Assembly (NCBI GenBank): GCA_037577475.1 | Contig: CM075184.1 | Coordinates: 10,001,594-10,065,593 of the forward strand | Source of the DNA: Chaunax sp. Z400 | Taxonomy: Eukaryota > Chordata > Actinopteri > Lophiiformes > Chaunacidae | Direction of reading: 5' to 3' | Length of the DNA stretch: 64,000 nt | Made by a program: the position numbers and the translations under genes | Part shown: positions 38,181 through 50,279 of the stretch, piece after piece | Layout: each line of letters opens with the position of its first letter | Numbering within the stretch: position 1 is the first letter of the stretch | Notes under the pieces: model-generated | Database searches by the model: none | What the model was told of the DNA's origin: nothing | The model's input: the letters and a program-made list of their open reading frames with translations, nothing else

Positions 38181-38700
38181 TCAATCATTTATTGAAAGTC
38201 CTTCAACCTTTTCTTTTATCTGTGCTACAATGGGCTGTCTGTGAAGGACAAGAAGAGCGTTAATTGCATTGTCAGAGATTGTGGCAAGATTATTTGAGTT
38301 CAGCAGAGAGACTTGTGCTCCCTTTGGAAGAAACACGTGGCTGAGAAAACAAAAAAAAAAATCATCAGCCAACCAGATCATGTTCTGTCTGAAGAATTTT
38401 CTGTGATGCCCTCGGGCCGATGGTATAAAGTGCCCAAAAAGAGAACAAATCAATGTTCTAAGTCCTTCATCCCCTCTTGTATTAAGCTGTTAAATGCAGA
38501 CAATATTCATTCGAAATGACTGTTATTTCTTTTTAGACATTAACTATTTATTTTACTTACTTATTTATAAGATTTGTAGCTTTGCCCTGTTGACTGTTGA
38601 GATTGAATGTATGGTTGAATGCATTGACTGGGTAAGCTACAAATGAATTGTCCTTTTAATAAATAAAGTCTTAATCTGAATCTGAATCTGAACAATTTTA
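38181..38700 (+). pseudogene. LINE 3' end: C-terminus of ORF2 plus 3' tail
   Basis: From about 38230 the plus strand reads GLSVKDKKSVNCIVRDCGKI, a stop, then VQQRDLCSLW, later VMPSGRWYKVP and SFIPSCIKLLN. This series is typical of the extreme C-terminus of fish L2/CR1-like (Rex-type) LINE reverse transcriptase proteins. An AT-rich 3' UTR follows and ends 'aataaataaagtc' with an ATCTGA microsatellite-like tail (about 38675-38692). The 5' part, including endonuclease and RT, is missing, as expected of 5'-truncated insertions. The in-frame TGA shows decay. Confidence 0.75.
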
Positions 38701-38704
38701 GTTT

Positions 38705-40095
38705 TCTCTTTGGTTTTCATCAATACTTGAGGACTCCTTTGATACTTAATTCCTTCCTTGATACTTGAGTACTTTTTCTTAGGGAAATTCAAAATGCCCT
38801 GGGCCACACATAAGCCACAACGCACAAAAGTCAAAATGCATTGTCTGTTGTGAAATATTTATAGTGACGATGCACTTTCTGAAAACGGAGATGAAGAAAA
38901 AAGTTCTACGATTACATATTTATTTAATCTAAAATATTTACACTTACTAAAAATCATGAGGTCGAGCCTAAAGGACAAGAAAATGACCAATAACCAATAC
39001 ACCAGCACACATGGGAAACTAATGGTGGGACCAGTCCACAGACGTGGCGTTAAAACCTGACACACACATATTTCACTCTATCAACATTTTCTCAGATACA
39101 TTTTGTTTTAGGCCTATATACTCAGGGAAAACACTGCTATTTGACAAAGGTTTTTTAAAAGTTTAAATTATATGAGAGTGCCAATAATATGTGAAAAGGT
39201 AGATAACATGCTGACAAGACTTTAGTATCTTCTGCTGATTTTGTACTGAGTGAGATCATTTCTGCATTGTCTTGATTGTCTAGATGAACCTCGAAAGATG
39301 TTTGTTACAATGGAACCATGCGCATCTGAAAAATACAATACAGTCGGCTTATACTTCTTTTTTTTCAAATTTAGAGTTATGTCGTTTATACATGTACCAA
39401 TGATTTAAAACAAAAATGGGCATATGGTAGCCAATAGATGACATAAAATTCAAATGTTTCTTTTCTTAATAAGTTTATAGTAAAATGAAATGAAGCAGTC
39501 AACTCAGAAATTCTCTCTAAAGATTCTAAATGTGCTGTTCGATCCTGGGGGCAGGCTGTCTGGAGCTGACTGGACGTTTCCAGGCTGTGGTAGATCAGTG
39601 TGGAATATCAGAGTGCACCGCCAACAGGGAAACCTCCTCAGTGATGCTCCAGTGCTCTCTTTGTTTTGACAGTGTCCTGCCCCCTCAGTCTGGCAGCACA
39701 CAGTCGTTTTACTTCTCTTTTCAGAGCAAAACATTTTTTATTACACTGAGAGTTCTTACTTCTGCACATGCAGCATTAATTGCCTTGTGCTTTTCTGGAC
39801 TTACTGGACCTTACTGCAGAGTAAAAGGTGTTTGTTTTCTTTCTTTTAGATGGCCTTAGGCATTTCCTCTCTCTTTTCTTTCTTTTGCCTGAGCTTAACA
39901 TTAACTGTCAAATATCACTTGGTTGTTAGGTTAAGTCTACTGCCCTTGTATGTTTTTATTCTGGGGTTCCTATGTGCCGAATAAAATTCTAATTCAATGC
40001 AAATCAACACACTTAGGTGACTAGGAACAGATTTGGCTGTACATGTTTCACGTATCCACTGTAGGATATTCTTATGATTTTTCCTCTTGTGGAAG
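38705..40095. other. Non-coding sequence
   Basis: No gene was recognised. The GC-balanced block 39500-39760 is open on both strands without a domain. 'cgaataaaattctaattcaa' near 39979 resembles a LINE tail. Confidence 0.45.

Positions 40096-40099
<4 letters not shown>

Positions 40100-40146
<47 letters not shown>
40100..40146. repeat. (AT)n microsatellite
   Basis: Pure AT run of about 23 repeats, followed by a CA-rich segment. Confidence 0.95.
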
Positions 40147-40148
<2 letters not shown>

Positions 40149-40149
40149 A

Positions 40150-42700
40150 CACGCACACAAACACATACATTAAAGATTAACAATAAAAAGACATCTGACT
40201 GACAGAGAAAGGCAGTAACTGAAGAGGAAAAACATATTATACTGTAGCCTCTTGTAGTATTGGATACTACTTATATGCTTATAAGCCATTGGAAACCAAA
40301 TCCTGTTGCCCATGTGGCACAGAGGGGTTGAAGATTTGATGACATGTTAATTAGATTATGCTTCATTAATCATACATGGTGCAATATGCTCTCAAATGCG
40401 CAAGATGTGGTGACTGTATGTACCAGATTTGAGGCCAAACCCATAAGACACATTTGGCGCTCAGCTGTAAAATGTAAGGAAGTCATATTAGAGGATGTGC
40501 CAAAATGTATAACATGTGGTCAGTTCCCTCCTTTACCTTTTACCTGATACTGAGTACAGGATAACAGCCTGATAACCCAACTCAGAGACAAACATTGGAG
40601 TCAGGCACAACAATTGACGGTGGTGGTGTGGTGTCTCACGGTGGCAAACACACACTGCATCTGGGACAAGCAATATTTGTCTTCCATGATAAATTACATA
40701 ACTTGATCCAAATGTTGACCAATAAGAGCACAGAGTACTCAGAACTGTTTGTTGGTTCAACGCAGTGGAACTGTGATAAAGTTGTGGTTTTTTTATTTTA
40801 TTTTTATTCTTCTTGAAGCATTTGCAAATAAGACAGAATCTGGGAAAAATTTAAACATAAACGTCATGCATTTTAAGCATTGATGGGACTTCATTTGAAT
40901 TTTTCGAATTACGTTTTAGTTGCTGAATGTGTACAAATATATAAAATAAGAAAATCAGATACAAACCAGGGGAACGGCAAGTTATGATGTTCTTCCAAAA
41001 TGAGGATTTGCTTCAGTAATAATTTAGTAAATATGCATGTTTAATTTTTGTTTAGACAACTAAAACTATTATTAATTTCAGTGAGGTTACAAACTTCAAT
41101 CTCACTGTTGTTGACATCATTGTTCTTCAATTTGTCTTTTAAAATAATTGCTATTGATCTGACAAAATATTAGAAGTGTCTAGCGAAAAAGAAAAAACGA
41201 AACAAAAACATCACTGTTCATGGCAGCATCGATGTTTTTCATGTACCGTAGTGCAGAAAAACAAAGTTAACATTTTAATCATGGTATAGATTACATGTCC
41301 TGGTATATCCTTTGAAACAGAGTAAAATGACTGAGAACTTGTGTTTGCTTATATCAGGTAACCTTTTGGTAAATGTTCAACATTAGAGCTGATAAATGTT
41401 TAACATTGTGAGTTTTATCTACTTTCCATGGAAATATTTTCTCTTTTCAAACATTGTGCCATTTATAATTTTGAATGAGGTTCCTTAGAATAGCAGTCGT
41501 CAAAATATAAGTAAATATATTTAATATTTTATTAAATAAAAATGCTTGATAATAATATATTGGAAACAGAACACACTAAGGCAGACATTTATTCAAGTTG
41601 GTCATGTAATTTTTTTTTTTTTTTAATGGAATGGTGTACAGTGCCAGGCATTGATCCCATTTGTGATGAAAAACTCTTTTCCAATATTTTGTTTGAGTGT
41701 GCCACATTGTTGTTTTTTATCATCATAATTAGCTCGATTAAATTATTGTTCAATGTTTTATTGTCTTTTTAAAACCCATTAAATGATTCACATGCAAAAA
41801 CCACTGATTTTATTAAGATTTATTCAGACCTGATGATTCAGAATAAAAACAATTTTGTGTAAATTGCTATTGCTCTGACCTACAAATTCAATGTTGTGTC
41901 AACTCTATTAGTTTAGTTGACTTTAGTTTAAGACAAAAATATGTTTGAGGGAGAAAGAAACCCCAGAGGGCTTGCGGGTAAATTATTATTCCTGCTGTTC
42001 GAAAAAGTCACAATTTATTCACAGTTCTTAATTGCTGCTCATGTAGTCTGGGATGTGGCCCATATCCAATTTTAAGATAAACTGACGGCAGTATTCATGG
42101 GAGAAGCATGTGGGGAGCAACAATAACAAAAGTCGACACATCTGCTCTGTTTCCAGCAGATTTGGTTGTAGTTCAGTATGAGCCTTCCAGTCTGGACTGA
42201 ACTGTGCCATCTCCCCAAATAGCAATCAAGTGGGACATTTGACATTCATTCTGTTGCTGTGGTCTCATTGTTCCTCCAGGATCTATAAATTGTATCATCT
42301 CATGCTAAAACTGTCTCAGCAAAGCTAACAAAATTATGACAGTCGTCTCAAGTGAAGGAATTTTTTTTATTTTTTACAAATTGTATTTTTTTTTTAGTTT
42401 TCCATTGATGATTTTATAGTGACTTTGAAGGGTAATATACACTATATATGATCATAGTCATATGGTGATGATTGAATTTGTTGTACAATTTTTTGCAGGG
42501 TTCGGGGAGATATGCCATCTTCAGACAGATTGAAAGCTTTATTATTTTGAAGTAATTTGTATACAATATGGGTACAAAAAAACCAAATTGAAGGTTTTAT
42601 TTAGTAACCAATCATCTGCCTCATCTCTAGGTTCCAGATGTAAGGGCCAAACACAAATATATAGTATATTTCTCTCTGGAGAGAGCCGTTACTGGTAATT
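40150..42700. other. Non-coding AT-rich sequence
   Basis: No gene, RNA or clear transposon was recognised. T-rich runs occur at about 41610-41623 and 42361-42398. Confidence 0.5.
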
Positions 42701-42711
42701 AGACCTTACAC

Positions 42712-43440
42712 TTGGCTCTATTAGAACATATTAGAACATATTTGAAAAATTCCAGAGTGATTCTTGAAAGCTACAAAGCTTGGAAATGGCTCTGTGACCA
42801 AGGAATTATTCCTGGCTGTAGACTCAGGACACTGTTCTGTCCAAGTGCTGCTGGACTTACTGTAAGTTTGGCCTTCGACACCATCAAGCTTAAAATTCTA
42901 ATTGAAAGACTGACAAATTGGGCAGGTATCATTGTCATGGGAATGAACTAGTTTACCCCTTACCTGGAAAACAGGAATTTGTTTGCTCCATCCAGTATTT
43001 AAATCATCAACAGTTGGCATTACCTTTGGAGTTCCCCAAGGATCTATTTTGGGACTTATTCCATTCTCACTGTTCATGTTACTACTTGAGCATATTATTT
43101 GGAGACACATCTCATTTCACTGTTATGCTGATGATGCACAGATGTACCTCTCATTTTACCTACATGAACCAAACCATATTGCATTCCTAATTATCCAATG
43201 TCAAGGACAGGATAGCAACTAATAGCTATATTCCAGAGGTTCTGGTTTTTGGTCCAGTGCATGAAAACGTACAGTACAGTCAGCAGTTAATGTCAAATGT
43301 ATGGAAAAGATTAAGAAATTAAGAAACATTTCCAAGATAAGATACATACTTGATTTTAATCACTCAGAAAAAGTCACATACTTTCCTATCATTGCACTTG
43401 GACTACAATAACTCTATTTTTACCTGTTGCAATTACAGGT
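42712..43440 (+). pseudogene. Decayed LINE reverse transcriptase (L2-like)
   Basis: Non-LTR retrotransposon reverse transcriptase, an enzyme that copies element RNA at nicked DNA. Pieces appear in order but in different frames: LAFDTIKLKILIERL (in the place of the first catalytic Asp block), GVPQGSILG from 43028, the catalytic YADD at 43124-43135 followed by AQMYLS, then LRNISKIRYIL and later an eroded thumb-like segment. Frame changes between the blocks (42951 to 42983) and stops after 43222 show it is dead. The Y-A-D-D-x-Q-x-Y-L pattern fits the L2 clade best; CR1-like is possible. No endonuclease domain was seen upstream. Confidence 0.85.
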
Positions 43441-43839
43441 AGAATAACTGTATCTTTCAAATTCATGCAAACACACCAACGATTATTGAATGAAAACTTG
43501 ACGAAAATGTGAAGACACCTTACATTATGTCAATTTCCACACAAACAAGGAAATATTCAAAGAAACTGTCCAGATTTTTGCACCTCTTCTCTCAATCAGT
43601 GCAGACACTGGGAGTCATGACAGCCCTGCATGTTAACATGTATATAAGCCAAGAAGCCAAACAGGGACCTTACATTTTTCCTTCTCATAGAAGAACAATA
43701 ACATTTCCTTATTTCCATGTCCAACAAAGGCATCAGCAGCTGTTTAGGATTCAGACTTTTTGCCTTGGACATGCAGCTTTATCATGTATGGAAGCTCATT
43801 TCTGCCAATGTGATGGAAGTCATTATTATGAGAAACTTT

Positions 43840-44130
43840 CAAAGTAATAAGTATCTAAATCTAGGTTTCCCAAAATAATAAGAAGCCTTCTCAAAATATT
43901 TAGTTAGCATCTGAAAAGGATGACTTAGTATCCAAACATATTGAGCTAGCATACAAAAATAATGAGACACTTTATCAAAGTAATGACTTAGTGTTTTAAA
44001 ATAAAATAATCATAATTACTTTGAGAATGTTCATTATATTGATATACTTAGTCATTATCTTGAGATAGCAACTTATTATATTGAGATATGAAGTCATTAT
44101 TTTCATAAAGTTTCTTACTATAATGACTTA
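43840..44130. repeat. Degenerate 'TAATGACTTAG' repeat region
   Basis: 'gacttagta' or 'taatgacttag' occurs at 43921, 43981 and 44121, and the inverse 'agtcatta' at 44050 and 44092. These are interspersed with 'ctcaaaat' and 'ttgagata' pieces. It is an imperfect mixture of direct and inverted units, similar to a fish MITE built from such units. Confidence 0.55.
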
Positions 44131-44134
44131 GAGT

Positions 44135-45355
44135 CTTTTAATCACATAGGCAGAAGTAGGCTTCATAACCATGTAGCTATAAAGAGCATATTCAGGACAC
44201 CTTTTTTAAAGGATTCTGGTTTTAAAATGAGAAATATGTCACTGACAGCTGTCATGTAAATCGCCTGGCAGAAATGAAGAGTCTGCTTTTTTCTACCTCT
44301 CTGTAAAATCAAGGACCCATTAAAGTTCATGCATGCATTCCTCTCACTTTTTATCTTTCAGCTGCAACAGTTCAAAATCCCTGCTGCACTATTCACAAAC
44401 AATATGATGCAAATCAAATCATTTCAAACTGCATTGTAAAATTACAACGGTACAGCTACAGCGAAGAAAAGATTAAGTCAAATTTCCATCCAAATATTCA
44501 GACTGAGCAACCACATTTTTATACCTCCATCAGTCTTTTATATACAGTGCAACCTGATGGGTCAAGGTGTACAAAGACCACCTGTACAGTACACTGAATG
44601 AGTAATATATATATATTAACACAATGAGGTAAATGATAATCGCTGTGACATGAGGCTCTCCACCAGACCTTGAATTACAGCGATTACACATTGTGGGAGC
44701 CCTTGAACCAGAAGACATGCATGCCAGAAGGTCAGTGGATGAATATATAGACCTCATTAGCATTTTGAATGTCTGCTCAAGTAGAAGCACTTTGTTAACA
44801 ACTTATGGAATTCAGTCTTTAACAATACAGGCCAGAATTTTTGAAGAAAAAGTGCAGTTGGCAGGAGCTTACTCTCAGTAATGTATGGTAATATGGTAAC
44901 GTATGAGGGTTGCAAAGGTACAAGGCTGATATTGTGGGCCATACTGAACAAAGCTTACAATGATGTGAATGTAGGATGAAAATCTGGGAAAATTTTGTAA
45001 ACATAAATCTGTAAAAATGCAAAAAAAAAAAATTACAATGAAAAAACTCTAAGCTGTAATATCCTCCTAAATAATTAAAATGATCAACAACAGAAGACTA
45101 TGCATATGTTATCTTTATAAAAGCGACATAAATACATTTGTTACACCAGAGGACCAAGAACATCCTTCCTACCATATTAACAGAGAAATATGCAGTATGC
45201 ATGATTCAGTTCATTAAAAGACCTGCTGGTGCAGACCCACAAAGCGTTGAAGTGCACTCACATACAGTTGCTTGCACGTAACTAGAGGACCGTGAGAGAG
45301 CCTCACAGCACAATGCAAACACAATGACCTGTCAAAATACAGTAGTGTTTGTCAC
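44135..45355. other. Non-coding sequence
   Basis: No gene was recognised. The frames at 44530-45022 overlap each other and have no domain. Confidence 0.5.
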
Positions 45356-45360
45356 ATTTA

Positions 45361-48300
45361 TACGGTGGCCAACAGGGACAAACGCACTGCAACCTAAGAA
45401 AACACATGCAAATAGACAAAACATAAGCAAATTAATAAAATGTCTTCATCAACTTGACAACAAATGCACAGCATTTGGAGAACGAGCTGCAAATACCACA
45501 ACACAATGGAAGTGTTTCCAGAGGACACTTTAAAGTGATGCACACATCTGGACACGTTTGTTTAATCTTTTTATTAAACTCAATAAAATATGACAAAAAC
45601 CACTAACATTACAGTAACTAAATAACGAGAAAGGTAACGTCAGGTTGCAGCATTTTCCTAATGTGTTATGTTGTGGTATTTGCAGTGTTTTCTTAATGTG
45701 TTGTGTTGTGGTATTTGCAGCGTTTTCTTAATGTGTTATGTTGTGGTATTTGCAGTGTTTTCCTAATGTGTTGTGTTGTGGTATTTGCAGCGTTTTCTTA
45801 ATGTGTTGTGTTGTGGGATTTGCAGCATTTTCTTAATGTGTTATGTTGTGGTATTTGCAGTGTTTTCCTAATGTGTTGTGTTGTGGTATTTGCAGCGTTT
45901 TCTTAATGTGTTGTGTTGTGGGATTTGCAGCATTTTCCTAATGTGTTATGTTGTGGTATTTGCAGCGTTTTCTTAATGTGTTGTGTTGTGGTATTTGCAG
46001 CATTTTCTTAATGTGTTATGTTGTTGTATTTGCAGTGTTTTCCTAATGTGTTATGTTGTGGTATTTGCAGTGTTTTCCTAATGTGTTGTGTTGTGGTATT
46101 TGCAGTGTTTTCCTAATGTGTTGTGTTGTGGTATTTGCAGCGTTTTCTTAATGTGTTATGTTGTGGTATTTGCAGCGTTTTCCTAATGTGTTGTGTTGTG
46201 GTATTTGCAGTGTTTTCCTAATGTGTTGTGTTGTGGTATTTGCAGCGTTTTCCTAATGTGTTATGTTGTGGGATTTGCAGCATTTTCTTAATGTGTTATG
46301 TTGTGGTATTTGCAGTGTTTTCCTAATGTGTTATGTTGTGGGATTTGCAGCATTTTCTTAATGTGTTATGTTGTGGTATTTGCAGCGTTTTCTTAATGTG
46401 TTGTGTTGTGGTATTTGCAGCATTTTCTTAATGTGTTGTGTTGTGGTATTTGCAGCATTTTCCTAATGTGTTATGTTGCGGTATTTGCAGCGTTTTCTTA
46501 ATGTGTTATGTTGTGGTATTTGCAGCGTTTTCTTAATGTGTTATGTTGTGGTATTTGCAGCGTTTTCTTAATGTGTTATGTTGTGGTATTTGCAGCGTTT
46601 TCTTAATGTGTTATGTTGTGGTATTTGCAGCATTTTCCTAATGTGTTGTGTTGTGGTATTTGCAGCGTTTTCTTAATGTGTTGTGTTGTGGGATTTGCAG
46701 CATTTTCTTAATGTGTTATGTTGTGGTATTTGCAGTGTTTTCCTAATGTGTTATGTTGTGGTATTTGCAGTGTTTTCCTAATGTGTTGTGTTGTGGTATT
46801 TGCAGCGTTTTCTTAATGTGTTGTGTTGTGGTATTTGCAGCGTTTTCCTAATGTGTTATGTTGTGGTATTTGCAGCGTTTTCCTAATGTGTTGTGTTGTG
46901 GTATTTGCAGTGTTTTCCTAATGTGTTGTGTTGTGGTATTTGCAGCGTTTTCCTAATGTGTTATGTTGTGGGATTTGCAGCATTTTCTTAATGTGTTATG
47001 TTGTGGTATTTGCAGTGTTTTCCTAATGTGTTATGTTGTGGGATTTGCAGCATTTTCTTAATGTGTTATGTTGTGGTATTTGCAGCGTTTTCTTAATGTG
47101 TTGTGTTGTGGTATTTGCAGCATTTTCTTAATGTGTTGTGTTGTGGTATTTGCAGCATTTTCCTAATGTGTTATGTTGCGGTATTTGCAGCGTTTTCTTA
47201 ATGTGTTATGTTGTGGTATTTGCAGCGTTTTCTTAATGTGTTATGTTGTGGTATTTGCAGCGTTTTCTTAATGTGTTATGTTGTGGTATTTGCAGCGTTT
47301 TCTTAATGTGTTATGTTGTGGTATTTGCAGCGTTTTCTTAATGTGTTATGTTGTGGTATTTGCAGCATTTTCCTAATGTGTTGTGTTGTGGTATTTGCAG
47401 TGTTTTCCTAATGTGTTATGTTGTGGTATTTGCAGTGTTTTCCTAATGTGTTGTGTTGTGGTATTTGCAGCGTTTTCTTAATGTGTTGTGTTGTGGTATT
47501 TGCAGCATTTTCTTAATGTGTTATGTTGTGGTATTTGCAGCGTTTTCCTAATGTGTTGTGTTGTGGTATTTGCAGTGTTTTCCTAATGTGTTGTGTTGTG
47601 GTATTTGCAGCGTTTTCCTAATGTGTTATGTTGTGGGATTTGCAGCATTTTCTTAATGTGTTATGTTGTGGTATTTGCAGCGTTTTCCTAATGTGTTATG
47701 TTGTGGGATTTGCAGCATTTTCTTAATGTGTTATGTTGTGGTATTTGCAGCGTTTTCTTAATGTGTTATGTTGTGGTATTTGCAGCGTTTTCTTAATGTG
47801 TTATGTTGTGGTATTTGCAGCGTTTTCTTAATGTGTTATGTTGTGGTATTTGCAGCATTTTCCTAATGTGTTGTGTTGTGGTATTTGCAGTGTTTTCCTA
47901 ATGTGTTATGTTGTGGTATTTGCAGTGTTTTCCTAATGTGTTGTGTTGTGGTATTTGCAGCGTTTTCTTAATGTGTTATGTTGTGGTATTTGCAGCGTTT
48001 TCTTAATGTGTTGTGTTGTGGTATTTGCAGCGTTTTCTTAATGTGTTATGTTGTGGTATTTGCAGCGTTTTCTTAATGTGTTATGTTGTGGTATTTGCAG
48101 CATTTTCCTAATGTGTTGTGTTGTGGTATTTGCAGTGTTTTCCTAATGTGTTATGTTGTGGTATTTGCAGTGTTTTCCTAATGTGTTGTGTTGTGGTATT
48201 TGCAGCGTTTTCTTAATGTGTTATGTTGTGGTATTTGCAGCGTTTTCTTAATGTGTTGTGTTGTGGTATTTGCAGCGTTTTCTTAATGTGTTATGTTGTG

Positions 48301-48725
48301 GTATTTGCAGCATTTTCCTAATGTGTTATGTTGTGGTATTTGCAGCGTTTTCTTAATGTGTTATGTTGTGGTATTTGCAGCATTTTCCTAATGTGTTATG
48401 TTGTGGTATTTGCAGCGTTTTCTTAATGTGTTATGTTGTGGTATTTGCAGCGTTTTCTTAATGTGTTATGTTGTGGTATTTGCAGCGTTTTCTTAATGTG
48501 TTATGTTGTGGTATTTGCAGCATTTTCCTAACGTGTTGTGTTGTGGTATTTGCAGTGTTTTCCTAATGTGTTGTGTTGTGGTATTTGCAGTGTGTTGAGT
48601 GCTGATGCTGAGTCCAAATGCTGAGTCTTCAAATTGATGAAGCTGTTTTCTTAATTTGCTTGTGTTTTGTCTATTTGCATGTGTTTTCTTGAGTTGCAGC
48701 GCGTTTGCCCCTGTCGGCCACTGTA
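45361..48725. mobile_element. Inverted-repeat transposon-like element filled by a 35-bp satellite
   Basis: The left terminal repeat (45361-45508) is the imperfect reverse complement of the right (about 48569-48725). The outer ends are TACGGTGGCCAACAGGG and its counterpart CCCTGTCGGCCACTGTA. Further in, 'aaacacatgcaaatagacaa' is shared. Flanks share CATTTA (45355-45360 and 48726-48731), consistent with a 6-7 bp target duplication. Both terminal repeats give similar translated peptides (for example KKTHANRQN), which is why two unrelated-looking small frames (45324-45533 plus, 48493-48735 minus) resemble each other. No transposase is present. The superfamily is unresolved: a 6-7 bp duplication is unusual for hAT, which makes 8 bp. 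Confidence 0.85.
45651..48590. repeat. 35-bp minisatellite, exactly 84 units
   Basis: Every unit starts at 45651+35k with no insertion or deletion through 2,940 bp. On the plus strand a unit runs '[cg/tg/ca]ttttc[t/c]taatg', 'tgtt[a/g]tgttgtgg', '[t/g]atttgcag'. There are four main variable positions and rare private changes ('ttgcgg' at 46478 and 47178, 'ttgttg' near 46022, 'aacgtg' near 48531). The strand is strongly biased to T and G. Units resemble a segment of the host element's terminal repeats. Confidence 0.98.
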
Positions 48726-48734
48726 CATTTACCA

Positions 48735-50275
48735 TATTGCCATTTACAAATCACACACATACAGTTTACAGTGTATTTCTGTGCTCCGGGTGCATTCTGA
48801 CAAAAACAGGCGATTGACCTTGGGTGGTTTGGAAAAGCCATTGTGAAGTTCAGGCAGAGAAGCCAGGAGGATTTATCTATAAAATATTGATGGCAAACAT
48901 GTCAAAACTTGTGTTGTGGATATTTGTGATTATCAAATAATTCAAAAGGAATAATGTGGAGGGAGTCTGTTGTGACCATAAGGTCACATCTTTTTATGAG
49001 AGAGTAAATGTTGTCAATATTTAGCTAAATAAAGAGAAAATGTTTATGAAATGAAAACAGTCTTTGCTATTGTGTTTATGAACCTGAAGCACAGCTGCTG
49101 TCTGATGTTTTCCGCTTCTTAGCCAGGGGTGTCCTAAATGTTAAATGTGTGGTATCCCCTGAATGAAGCTGTAGATCTATGATGGCAACATTTTAAAGAA
49201 ACTCTTGAGTGCTTTTATGTCATAAATCATTATTCATAGTGAAATGCATTCAGGTAATAGAGCGGCCCAACCTTTTCTCTCACTCTTTCGCTGTCTAACA
49301 CTTTCATTTTTTCCCCCAATTCCCAGCTCAGGAGGAATGTGCCGTGATTGATGAAAAATCACTCCAAACTACTTTAGAGAACTTTTCATTCACAACAAGG
49401 AAATTGGTCTTTTCTCCTCTGCATACTCCATCTTCAACCAAACAGGCAGGCTCTATCCACTTCACTGCTGAGTCTAACAATAAAGCCATGATTGATATTG
49501 GCCTACATCAGCATCCAATTACAGTATCCCTTTGACTTTGATGCTACAGACAGCTAGCAGAATAAGATAGATATGTTTTGATTTTTGATGGTTAACTATG
49601 ACAACAGTCCTGAGTGCATGGCGTTGGATAATTTGTTCATTTATCAATCTGTCACATATCGACTCTTTGGAGAATGTCATGCTTTAATGGCTCTTGAGAG
49701 TTTCTTGTATCTCAGCAAATTTTCCTGATAACTAAGACATGAATACTTGTCCCATGAATACTGATTGGTATTAATGTCAGTGGGCTAGCACCAAAAAACG
49801 GTCCTCATCGGCTAACAGGCTACACAAAACACTCTCTGAATCCTGAGGCAGACCATACCTTTGAAAATAAATCCACAAAATAGAGGTCTTCATTTGCCCA
49901 AACTCCCGCTCCCGTTATCATCTTGGGAACAAATTCAGGATAGACCTCTGGAAAAGTGAGCTGACCCAGATGTGTATAAATTCTATTTAAGCGAGAGAGA
50001 AAAATACATACTGCAATACATACTACTTCTTTTCTGTAACAGTAGGAACTAGAGAGCACTCAGAGAGCTCTTACCTCCACCAGCGTCATTGTTACTAAAA
50101 CCGGAACAAAAGGAGAATAGATTTGGGGCTGTGTCAAAACAGAATTCTGTAACAATCATTTATGGGCCTTTATATCACTTGTGAGTGTGCATAATACATG
50201 CATTCAGTTTCTTTGACCTTGAGGATCATCAATTGTTGTATGATTGCAGCTAGTGAATATCATAACACACTATGG
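48735..50275. other. Non-coding sequence
   Basis: No gene was recognised. A short piece at about 50050-50090 ('gagcactcagagagct' then 'ttacctccaccag') resembles the head of the repeat at 51290-51600. Confidence 0.5.
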
Positions 50276-50279
50276 CCCT

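Noticed and set aside
45324..45533. 69-codon frame similar to the 80-codon minus-strand frame at 48493-48735
   Set aside because: The similarity reflects the inverted terminal repeats of the satellite-bearing element, not two related genes.
45651..48590. CRISPR-like regular array
   Set aside because: Units are contiguous with no unique spacers. It is a tandem minisatellite in a eukaryotic context.
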